Positions 1-5,462 of a DNA stretch of 5,555 nucleotides are shown one piece after another. The notes beneath the pieces are model-generated. The model had not been told where the DNA came from and did not search any database. It saw only the letters and a list, made by a program, of their open reading frames with translations. Each line of letters opens with the position of its first letter. The stretch's first letter is position 1. The stretch lies in assembly GCA_025774735.1 (NCBI GenBank), contig JALGZU010000263.1, forward strand, positions 1-5,555. Reading direction: 5' to 3'. The DNA is from a candidate division LCP-89 bacterium (lineage in GTDB: Bacteria > Electryoneota > B3-LCP). The position numbers were made by a program, and so were the translations under genes.

Positions 1-16
1 AATATAATTTAGGGAT

Positions 17-47
17 AAAAATCCCCTCTATATTGAGGGGATTTTTT
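17..47 (+). terminator. Rho-independent terminator of the upstream unit
   Basis: A perfect 12-bp inverted repeat (17-28 with 35-46; core AATCCCCTC / GAGGGGATT) surrounds a 6-nt loop (TATATT, 29-34). The 3' arm runs into six T residues (42-47), and the 5' arm starts with an A run, so the hairpin could also terminate transcription on the opposite strand. It probably ends a gene lying left of the window and insulates the gene that starts near 179. Confidence 0.85.
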
Positions 48-178
48 CGTTTAAGCATGAAATCGTCACCAATAAAATTTTGTTAGATTTAAAAATTATA
101 CCTTGCAAGATGGCTATAGTGATGCTAAATTATATATACGGGGACCTTACTAGGCTGGAGTTAAACTCGGTGAATGAC

Positions 179-901
179 ATGATAAGACTCAAACTGTCAG
201 GCCTTCTGTCAATGATTCTGATCGGACTGCTCCCCCTGTCACTCTTCGGTCAACCGACAATTGGCGCAATTGGCGGGGATCTGTCTGGAACGCTCGGTCC
301 CGGTGAATTTATCGTCACGGATGACTGTATCATACCGGCCGATAGTGTTCTGAACATAGTGCCCGGTACCACCCTGCTGTTCTCCGGCTATTATACCCTG
401 CATGTTTATGGGCAGTTGAACGCGGAGGGTACCGAAACGGATTCGATCATCTTCACCCGGCAGTTTCCCACGGAAGATTGTAAACACGGCGGTATCCGTA
501 TCCAGCCCGGCTCTTCCCTGGACAACACTTTGCATTATTGCCGTATCGATTATGCCGACAATCCCACCTTTCCCGATTGCTGGGGAGGAGGGATCTTCTG
601 TTATGATAGCGCCGTGGATATCTCCGATTGTTCCATCCTCAACTGTGCTGCCTTTTTCGGGGGAGGAATTTACGCCATTAATTCGACGATTTCGGTCTCA
701 AATTGCGTGCTTTCAGGCTGTTCGGCCATCGCCGAGGGAGGAGCTCTCTTCGTATCGTTCTCATCAGCCTCGGTATCCGAATGTTTAGTGACCAATAACA
801 CGGCGGATCACGTGGGAGGACTTTACTTCTACACAAATGACTTCACCGAAGTGATCCGCTGCGAAGTCGCTTCAAATGTGTCTCTGACCACCGCCGGTTG
901 A
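179..901 (+). CDS. Secreted right-handed beta-helix protein, N-terminal part up to an in-frame TGA
   Basis: This is the first 240 codons of a 630-codon frame that continues past the TGA at 899-901 to 2071. The ATG at 179 gives a clean signal peptide: basic n-region MIRLK, a hydrophobic core to about residue 22, and likely cleavage after LFG (residue 24). A GTG at 170 is the alternative start; GGAG at 157-160 sits 9 nt before it, so it cannot be excluded. Residues 26-110 carry the opening usual in FCB beta-helix proteins: a 'GPGEFIVTDDC' strand, 'PGTTLLFSG', and 'GTETDSIIFT'. From about residue 136, coils with a Gly-rich turn repeat every 25-26 codons (GGGIFC at 584, GGGIYA at 659, GGALF at 737, GGLYF at 815). 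The protein is rich in Cys. It is presumably exported by Sec and then to the cell surface by the type IX system, using the tail encoded downstream. The ligand or substrate is unknown; no catalytic motif is visible. If the TGA stops translation, the product lacks its sorting tail and would not be anchored or secreted normally. Confidence 0.8.
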   Translation: MIRLKLSGLLSMILIGLLPLSLFGQPTIGAIGGDLSGTLGPGEFIVTDDCIIPADSVLNIVPGTTLLFSGYYTLHVYGQLNAEGTETDSIIFTRQFPTEDCKHGGIRIQPGSSLDNTLHYCRIDYADNPTFPDCWGGGIFCYDSAVDISDCSILNCAAFFGGGIYAINSTISVSNCVLSGCSAIAEGGALFVSFSSASVSECLVTNNTADHVGGLYFYTNDFTEVIRCEVASNVSLTTAG

Positions 902-1090
902 GGCAGCTGTGGAGGCTGCGGGATCCGCTGCGAAAATGGTGAGGCAACATTACTGTACAACCTGGTTTACGACAATGAGTCCTACTTGCGTGGGGGGGGA
1001 ATTTTTATCTATGACTGCCAGGCAGTCGTCAGTAACAATACGGTGGTGCAAAACCGTTGTACGTCATCCTCGGGCGTCGGTGGAGGCATA
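584..1090 (+). repeat. Degenerate coil repeats of the beta-helix
   Basis: Seven Gly-rich turns start at 584, 659, 737, 815, 914, 992 and 1079. Each reads like G-G-G-I/L-x-x, often followed by a short strand and Cys or Asn. Spacing is 25-26 codons except for the coils containing the TGA (33 codons) and the last one (29 codons). At the DNA level this shows as recurrent GGAGGA/GGGGGA tracts, including a run of eight G residues at 992-999. The repeats are diverged and reflect protein structure, not recent duplication. Confidence 0.65.
899..901 (+). other. In-frame TGA inside the beta-helix gene
   Basis: Codon 241 of the frame starting at 179 is TGA. Reading on in the same frame gives G-S-C-G-G-C-G-I-R-C, then typical beta-helix sequence, then the rest of the protein to a second TGA at 2069-2071. 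No other frame gives beta-helix-like protein here, so no indel is needed. The Gly-turn spacing of the coils is 75, 78, 78, 99, 78 and 87 nt, and the TGA lies in the 99-nt coil, inside a loop about seven codons longer than in the preceding coils. TGA-GGC-AGC-TGT would read U-G-S-C if decoded as selenocysteine. Single-base ancestors include GGA (Gly), TGC or TGT (Cys), TGG (Trp) and CGA (Arg). A nonsense mutation or a sequence error is the most economical explanation. Confidence 0.9.
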
Positions 1091-2071
1091 TACGGCAATA
1101 CCGGTGCTTCGTATTCCGGCGTAAACAATATCATTTACTTCAATGAGGCTGCCTACCTGCCTCAGATCGCCGGTCCTGCCGAACTGAACTACTCCTGTTC
1201 ATCCCAATCCCTGACCGGAATCGGCAACATCACGGATGATCCTCTCTTCGTCGATGTCGCAGGAGATGATTTCAACCTGCAGGCGACGTCGCCCTGCATC
1301 GATGCCGGAGATCCGGCTTCGCCGCTGGATCCGGATGGGACTATCGCCGACATGGGCGCGCTCTACTTCGACCAGAGCGCGATAAGTCCGGTAACGGTCA
1401 CGTTAACGCCTTACGGAATCCCGATTCAGATCCCTGCCGCTGGCGGTTCGTTTGATTTCAATATTGAAGTTGCCAATAGCGCGGTAAATCCGGAAACCTT
1501 CGATATCTGGACGATGGTGACGCTACCTGACGGAAGCGAATACGGTCCAATCATCAATGTGCAGGACTTCATAGCCCCGGCAGGTTGGGTTGCCGACCGG
1601 GATCGCACCCAGGCGGTGCCTTTGGGTGCACCTGCAGGGGAATACACCTATGATGCCTATGTGGGAATCTTCCCGGACGACGTCTGGGATGAAGATCACT
1701 TCAATTTTGAGAAGCTGGCCGTCGGGGACGGCAATTCGACAGAGAATGCCTGGAGTTGCTATGGTGAACGATTTGAGGTGATTTCTTCCAGTTGGGCATC
1801 GATACCTGACGAATTCGTAATGTTAAGTGCCCATCCCAATCCCTTCAATCCACAAACTCAACTGACCTTCAGCCTGCCGCGAGCGGGGCATATCACCCTG
1901 ATAATCTATGATGTTCAGGGCAGGGAACTCGCCTGCTTAATAGACCGCTGGTCATCGGTAGGAGAACAAGTTGTCACCTTCGACGCCTCTCAGCTCCCCG
2001 CCGGCGTCTATTTCGCCCGCTTAACCGCCGATGATTTCCAGCATACACAGAAGCTGCTGGTGCTTAAATGA
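902..2071 (+). CDS. Secreted beta-helix protein, C-terminal part with T9SS/Por sorting domain
   Basis: This continues the frame from 179 after the in-frame TGA. It has no convincing start of its own: the first possible one is a TTG at 986, with no Shine-Dalgarno sequence and in the middle of a coil. Numbering from the ATG at 179, residues 242-325 finish the beta-helix (Gly turns at 914, 992 and 1079). Residues 355-400 hold 'DPLFVD...LQATSPCIDAGDP...DPDGT..DMGALYF', the closing motif common to FCB beta-helix proteins. Residues 405-532 form a beta-rich linker with 'PAGEYTYDAYVGIFPDDVWD'. Residues 541-630 are the C-terminal sorting domain: 'HPNPFNPQTQLTF', 'IIYDVQGREL', 'VTFDASQLPAGVYFARL', ending KLLVLK. 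In this family the tail directs transport through the outer membrane by the type IX system and is then cleaved or lipid-linked. As translated separately, this part would have no signal peptide and would be non-functional. A terminator follows 21 nt after the stop. Confidence 0.8.
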   Translation, partial: GSCGGCGIRCENGEATLLYNLVYDNESYLRGGGIFIYDCQAVVSNNTVVQNRCTSSSGVGGGIYGNTGASYSGVNNIIYFNEAAYLPQIAGPAELNYSCSSQSLTGIGNITDDPLFVDVAGDDFNLQATSPCIDAGDPASPLDPDGTIADMGALYFDQSAISPVTVTLTPYGIPIQIPAAGGSFDFNIEVANSAVNPETFDIWTMVTLPDGSEYGPIINVQDFIAPAGWVADRDRTQAVPLGAPAGEYTYDAYVGIFPDDVWDEDHFNFEKLAVGDGNSTENAWSCYGERFEVISSSWASIPDEFVMLSAHPNPFNPQTQLTFSLPRAGHITLIIYDVQGRELACLIDRWSSVGEQVVTFDASQLPAGVYFARLTADDFQHTQKLLVLK

Positions 2072-2092
2072 CGTATAATTTACCTTAACACC

Positions 2093-2116
2093 AAAGCCCC
2101 ATCTGGGGCTTTTTTT
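2093..2116 (+). terminator. Rho-independent terminator of the beta-helix gene
   Basis: An 8-bp perfect stem (AAAGCCCC 2093-2100 with GGGGCTTT 2105-2112), a 4-nt loop ATCT and seven T residues (2110-2116) lie 21 nt after the stop codon at 2071. The opposite strand lacks a matching T run, so it works mainly in the + direction. It separates the secreted-protein gene from the polyamine operon. Confidence 0.92.
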
Positions 2117-2165
2117 ATGGGCTTTGGAGGTGCTAAAAAAAATAAGAAAAATATCGGAAAAATCC

Positions 2166-2194
2166 TTGACAGAACTGGTAATTTTTAGTATATT
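2166..2194 (+). promoter_or_regulatory. Sigma70-type promoter of the polyamine operon
   Basis: TTGACA (2166-2171, perfect -35 box), a 17-nt spacer, and TATATT (2189-2194, five of six matches to TATAAT) are followed by an AT-rich stretch. Transcription would begin near 2200-2202, leaving a leader of roughly 42 nt before the regulator's ATG at 2244. An AT-rich dyad (ATTAAA 2207-2212 / TTTAAT 2220-2225) just after the expected start point could be a repressor site, but such sequences are common in AT-rich DNA. Confidence 0.8.
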
Positions 2195-2243
2195 TTGTTC
2201 CATTTTATTAAACTTTAAATTTAATTAACTGTACCTTCAGCGG

Positions 2244-2780
2244 ATGAAAATTGGGGAGAAAATTAGGAATTTAAGGCTGACTTCGGAGTTGACTCAGGAA
2301 AAGCTTGCCGAACGAGCCGGACTGACGAAAGGATTCATTTCGCAGATCGAACGCGACCTCACTTCAATCTCGTTGGACAGCCTTGATGACATCCTCACAG
2401 CGATGAACAGCTCACTTTCTGATTTTTTCAAAAATCCTCCCATAGAGACCGTTGTCTATACGGCAGACTCCAGAATCGAACTTGAGAAGGATGGAGTAGA
2501 GTGCTTTCAATTGCTGGTGGCCGGTGCAACCAATCGTCGCATGGAACCGGCCTTGGTTACCCTCAAGCCCGGGGAGTCCACAGACGAGATCGAACCTTTC
2601 ACCGGTGAGGCTTTCGGGTTTGTATTACAGGGGAAGATTGCGTTGAAGCTGGGAAGGCAAATTTATAAAGCAAAAAAAGGAGATACATTCTACTTCACAG
2701 CAAACCACCATCATCAATTGACCAATACCGGGCAGCGAGAAGTGAAAGTGTTGTGGATTACCTGTCCACCATACTTCTAA
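2244..2780 (+). CDS. XRE-family regulator with C-terminal cupin domain (PuuR-like)
   Basis: The 178-residue protein has the size and layout of XRE-cupin regulators. Residues 5-62 form the DNA-binding helix-turn-helix (IGEKIRNLR, LTQEKLAERAGLTKGFISQIER, then SISLDSLDDI). Residues 100-175 form a small cupin barrel. The second cupin motif is recognisable (KGDTFYF, with His155-157 and Asn161). The first motif lacks its two metal-binding His residues and instead carries an acidic stretch, DEIEPFTGEAFGFVLQG (residues 114-130). The best known relative is PuuR, the putrescine-responsive repressor, and related proteins often sit beside polyamine genes. Here it heads a polyamine operon 39 nt before pdaD, so inference points to a polyamine-sensing autorepressor that feeds back on the pathway. 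The acidic first motif would suit a cationic ligand. The ATG at 2244 has no strong Shine-Dalgarno sequence but coincides with the family's N-terminus. Family assignment is firm; the ligand is inferred. Confidence 0.92.
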   Translation: MKIGEKIRNLRLTSELTQEKLAERAGLTKGFISQIERDLTSISLDSLDDILTAMNSSLSDFFKNPPIETVVYTADSRIELEKDGVECFQLLVAGATNRRMEPALVTLKPGESTDEIEPFTGEAFGFVLQGKIALKLGRQIYKAKKGDTFYFTANHHHQLTNTGQREVKVLWITCPPYF

Positions 2781-2800
2781 CCGTCAAATCAATTACGGTT
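2779..2800. repeat. Perfect 6-bp dyad between regulator and pdaD
   Basis: AACCGT (2779-2784) and ACGGTT (2795-2800) are exact reverse complements separated by 10 nt. The left arm overlaps the regulator's TAA stop. A second, overlapping dyad (AATCAA 2787-2792 / TTGATT 2801-2806) could compete with it in RNA. It may be an operator or a leader structure affecting pdaD translation. No long T run follows, so it is not a good terminator. Confidence 0.35.
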
Positions 2801-2819
2801 TTGATTCTACTGGAGATGT

Positions 2820-3464
2820 GTGATTGAGTACCCTGGAGCGACAGATAAAACTAAGTCTTCCAGTTCAGCGAGTGCGAACACTCAACAAATAATAAACAAT
2901 GGATGGTCAACCGTGTTAATACCCAATCGAATGTTCTTCACCAAGGGGGTTGGATGTCACCGCAATGAGTTGCAGAGCTTCGAACTTGCCCTGCGAAAAT
3001 GTGGTATCGAACAGAGCAACCTCGTTTTAGTCTCGAGCATTTTCCCGCCGGATTGTAAGATCATATCAAAGGCTGAAGGCATAAAGTACCTGAATCCAGG
3101 GCAGATAACGTTCGTGGTGATGGCCAAAGCCTCCACAAATGAACCAAATCGAATGGTCGCAGCGGCAGTCGGCCTTGCCCAGCCCAGAATTAAAAATCAA
3201 TATGGCTATATCAGCGAACATCACGCCTTCGGTGAAACTCAGAAACGGGCGTCAGAATTTGCTGAGGACCTTGCTGCCACGATGCTGGCTTCCACGCTGG
3301 GATTCGAGATGGATCCCGAACAGGCTTGGAACGAGCGGAAGCAATTGTATATTACTGATAAGGGCCGCCAATTCAAGAGCCGGAGTATAGCTCAGACTGC
3401 AGCAGGAAATAAAAACGGGCTCTGGACGACCGTTCTGGCCTGTGCGGTTATGCTGATCGATTGA
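2820..3464 (+). CDS. pdaD: Pyruvoyl-dependent arginine decarboxylase
   Basis: The enzyme converts L-arginine to agmatine plus CO2 with a covalent pyruvoyl group in place of pyridoxal phosphate. The precursor cuts itself between two serines. The family site is plain here: NLVLVSSIFPP, with Ser72-Ser73 as cleavage pair and Asn67 five residues before, the same spacing as Asn47/Ser52-Ser53 in the Methanocaldococcus jannaschii enzyme. Processing would give a beta chain (1-72) and a pyruvoyl-capped alpha chain (from 73). Glu133 in YGYISEHHAFGET is the likely counterpart of the catalytic Glu109. Conserved KGVGCHRNELQSFELAL (42-58) and the WTTVLACAV end (202-210) complete the fold. At 214 residues it is longer than the archaeal enzyme (about 165), partly through a Ser-rich N-terminal extension of about 28 residues that looks disordered. 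The GTG start at 2820 follows GGAG (2812-2815) by only 4 nt; no other in-frame start fits. The DHS-like gene follows after 13 nt. Confidence 0.93.
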   Translation: MIEYPGATDKTKSSSSASANTQQIINNGWSTVLIPNRMFFTKGVGCHRNELQSFELALRKCGIEQSNLVLVSSIFPPDCKIISKAEGIKYLNPGQITFVVMAKASTNEPNRMVAAAVGLAQPRIKNQYGYISEHHAFGETQKRASEFAEDLAATMLASTLGFEMDPEQAWNERKQLYITDKGRQFKSRSIAQTAAGNKNGLWTTVLACAVMLID

Positions 3465-3477
3465 AGGGCTTACAATT

Positions 3478-4548
3478 ATGCCTATGAAACCGAAATCCCT
3501 ATTCCAACATGCTCACGATATCGTACCTCAACCCCTGCAGAAGGGTATGAAGATCTGTGATCTCATCCATTACCTGGGAAAAACATCCTTTGAGGCGAGG
3601 AACGTATCTCGGGGTGCGAATTTATTTGAAACGATGATTCAACAGGGCGATACAATCTGGCTCGGAATCGCAGGCGCTGGCATCGCTGGTGGTATGGGTG
3701 GGATCGTAGTGTCTCTACTTGAAGCGGGATTCTTAGACGTGATCTGTTCAACCGGTGCTCAGGTCTACCATGATCTCCATTTCGCTTTCGGTCTGCCAGT
3801 AAAGGCAATCCATCCTTCCGTTGACGATAACGACTTGCGCAGACACGGTGACACCCGGATTTTTGATATAGGGATTCGAGAAGAAGAGACGCTGATGGCA
3901 CAGGATGAAATCATCCGTAAATTTGTAAAGGAAAGACACAAATATTTAAAGAGCAGTAGGCTTGCGAGTTGGGAGTTCAATTTCCAATTGGGCGAGTGGG
4001 TCAAAAAGCATGCTCCGCACCCCGATCGGAGTTTTGTCGCAAAAGCCTTTGAATTCGGAGTGCCCATTTTCTGGGACTCCCTTTCGAATCATTCGATCGC
4101 AATGAACCTTACGCGCACCGACCGGGAAGGCTACCCGATCACTCTTTCAGCGCAGAAGGATATCTTCGACTCTGCCGCCATAGCATATTCGTCAGGTGGA
4201 ACCAGCTTCATCGAACTTGGGGGCGGGGGACCGAAAAACTTCATTCAACAGACAGGCCCCACTATCAACCAGATTCTGTCGGTTGATTATCATGGTGCTG
4301 ACCGAGGTCTTCAAATCAGTACTGCAGTCGAGAAGGAGGGCAGCCTGTCCGGTTGTACCTTCGGCGAGGCAGTTTCCTGGGGGAAATACCGTTCGGACGA
4401 TCCAGTAAGACTTGTACAGATCTGGGGGGAATACAGCATTATCTTTCCGCTGCTGTCGGCATATGTTATCGAGATGTGTTCAAAAAGGGAATCCAAACGC
4501 CTTGTCGATTCGATTCCGCACGCTGTTCGCAAATTGGAAAGTTCTTGA
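3478..4548 (+). CDS. Deoxyhypusine synthase family protein, probable homospermidine synthase
   Basis: The 356-residue protein matches DHS enzymes (about 300-370 residues) over its full length: the NAD-binding Gly-rich segment WLGIAGAGIAGGMGG (61-75), STGAQVYHDL (91-100), VPIFWDSLSN (195-204), ELGGGGPKNF (246-255) and FGEAVSWGK (295-303). Lys303 corresponds to human Lys329, which forms the enzyme-butylimine intermediate; Trp301 and Glu297 match Trp327 and Glu323. DHS enzymes take the aminobutyl group of spermidine, using NAD, and pass it to an amine. Bacteria generally lack eIF5A, so hypusine formation is unlikely. DHS orthologues in Cyanobacteria and some other bacteria have been proposed to make sym-homospermidine from putrescine. 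Several residues binding spermidine in human DHS differ here (Asp238 to Asn204, Asp243 to Met209, His288 to Asn254, Asp316 to Leu290), and there are eight extra residues between the GGGGPKNF and HGAD motifs. AAGGG (3464-3468) lies 9 nt before the ATG; an ATG at 3484 is a minor alternative. Its position between pdaD and speB supports a polyamine substrate. Some databases call such genes speY. Confidence 0.88.
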   Translation: MPMKPKSLFQHAHDIVPQPLQKGMKICDLIHYLGKTSFEARNVSRGANLFETMIQQGDTIWLGIAGAGIAGGMGGIVVSLLEAGFLDVICSTGAQVYHDLHFAFGLPVKAIHPSVDDNDLRRHGDTRIFDIGIREEETLMAQDEIIRKFVKERHKYLKSSRLASWEFNFQLGEWVKKHAPHPDRSFVAKAFEFGVPIFWDSLSNHSIAMNLTRTDREGYPITLSAQKDIFDSAAIAYSSGGTSFIELGGGGPKNFIQQTGPTINQILSVDYHGADRGLQISTAVEKEGSLSGCTFGEAVSWGKYRSDDPVRLVQIWGEYSIIFPLLSAYVIEMCSKRESKRLVDSIPHAVRKLESS

Positions 4549-5429
4549 TGTGCCAGTACAAGAAACCTTTTTTAGGTGCTGAGGCCGCGTTGCTCTCTTT
4601 AGATAGAGCAAAGGTAGTTGTAGTGCCTGTTCCCTACGAAGGCGGCGTATCTTATGGCAGAGGGGCACGGCACGGGCCAGATGCCATCCTGGATGCCTCT
4701 AGTTATTTGGAATTATATGATGATCAGTTAGATTGCGAGCCTTACACTATAGGGATCTTCACGATCCCACCTCTGGAGATTTCTGACGATGCGTCCTTGA
4801 TGATGAAGCAAATCTACGAGACGACAAGCTTTCTGCTTAAAAGAGGCAAATTCGTTGTACTTCTAGGAGGTGATCATTCCATCACTACAGGGTATTGTAG
4901 AGCTCTCTCTGAAGCCTACGGTTCGCTTTCCGTCATCCAGATTGATGCACATGCGGATTTGCGCGATTCGTATGAAGGAAGCTTCTTCAGCCATGCCAGC
5001 GTTATGTCGAGGCTTCGTGAAATAACAACGGAAACGTTGCAGATCGGTATCAGAAGCCTTTCTAGAGAAGAGGCAGACCGTATAAAAAAAGACAATCTCG
5101 ATATCTGCATGATGCATGAAATCAGGGAACATCGCGGCGATTTGCACGCCTTGATCGACAGGTTGCCCGACCCTGTTTTTATTACCTTTGACGTGGATGT
5201 GTTTGATTGGAGTGTCATCAGGAGTACGGGAACCCCAGAACCTGGCGGATTCACCTGGGACGAAGGAATATCGTTGTTGAACCATATCTTTTCAAACAAA
5301 AATGTAGTGGGATTTGATGTGGTCGAACTCTCTTATGACGGCCACGACAGCAATTCGGCTTTTGCCGCGGCGAAACTGATTTACAAGATGATCGGCTTTA
5401 AATTTAAGCTGTCGGCGAAGGTGCAATAG
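4548..5429 (+). CDS. speB: Agmatinase (ureohydrolase family)
   Basis: The enzyme hydrolyses agmatine to putrescine and urea with a two-manganese centre. The ligands are all present in the 293-residue protein: His110 in GGDHS, Asp133/His135/Asp137 in IDAHAD, and Asp215/Asp217 in TFDVDVFD. STGTPEPGG (226-234), the active-site His149 and GFDVVEL with Glu260 also match the family. PVPYEGGVSYGRGARHGPDAI (27-47) is the conserved N-terminal region. In place of the common LDPxxAPG loop it has FDWSVIRS (219-226), a variant I associate with some bacterial agmatinases, so it need not mean loss of activity. The frame is open upstream to 4353, but the ATG at 4548 is chosen: it overlaps the stop of the DHS-like gene by 1 nt (TGATG), has GGAAAG (4536-4541) before it, and gives a family-length N-terminus. 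The overlap indicates translational coupling. It would feed putrescine to the DHS-like enzyme, or act on a guanidino product of that enzyme. Confidence 0.93.
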   Translation: MCQYKKPFLGAEAALLSLDRAKVVVVPVPYEGGVSYGRGARHGPDAILDASSYLELYDDQLDCEPYTIGIFTIPPLEISDDASLMMKQIYETTSFLLKRGKFVVLLGGDHSITTGYCRALSEAYGSLSVIQIDAHADLRDSYEGSFFSHASVMSRLREITTETLQIGIRSLSREEADRIKKDNLDICMMHEIREHRGDLHALIDRLPDPVFITFDVDVFDWSVIRSTGTPEPGGFTWDEGISLLNHIFSNKNVVGFDVVELSYDGHDSNSAFAAAKLIYKMIGFKFKLSAKVQ

Positions 5430-5462
5430 AGGGGAGACATTGTGCCCGAGCCATATCGGTGA
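5430..5462 (+). other. Strong Shine-Dalgarno sequence with a six-codon mini-ORF
   Basis: AGGGGAG (5430-5436), the strongest ribosome site in the window, begins right after the speB stop. Five nt later a GTG (5442) opens MPEPYR and stops at TGA 5460-5462. That TGA overlaps an ATG (5462) which reads 28 codons (MVCKTCCFMLNKQ...) to a TAA at 5546-5548. Neither product is recognised. They may be a leader-peptide arrangement, the scar of a lost gene, or chance. Confidence 0.25.

Noticed and set aside
103..131. Promoter for the beta-helix gene (TTGCAA, 17 nt, TAAATT)
   Set aside because: Only four of six matches in each box in AT-rich DNA; TATAGT at 115-120 is an equally plausible -10 without a -35. 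Some promoter must exist in 48-170 but I cannot place it.
899..901. Genome-wide reassignment of TGA to Trp or Gly
   Set aside because: TGA is the natural stop of the beta-helix, pdaD and DHS-like genes at expected family lengths, and Trp is encoded by TGG.
986..988. TTG as an independent start for the C-terminal part of the beta-helix protein
   Set aside because: No Shine-Dalgarno sequence, lies mid-coil, and the product would lack a signal peptide.
584..1090. CRISPR-like or tandem DNA repeat array
   Set aside because: The periodic GGAGGA tracts encode Gly turns of diverged protein coils; there are no identical repeats or spacers.
909..1124. Alternative reading frame across the region after the in-frame TGA, as sign of a frameshift
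   Set aside because: Its translation has no beta-helix character, while the original frame resumes coil repeats immediately after the TGA. No frame change is needed.
3563..4067. Opposite-strand open frames inside the DHS-like gene
   Set aside because: Low-complexity, no family features and no ribosome sites; shadows of the real gene.
4353..4547. Longer upstream start for agmatinase
   Set aside because: The extra 65 residues lie entirely inside the DHS-like gene, do not resemble the family, and the coupled ATG at 4548 fits better.
4863..5285. Opposite-strand open frame of about 140 codons inside speB
   Set aside because: Overlaps a well-supported agmatinase and shows no recognisable domain; it is a shadow frame.
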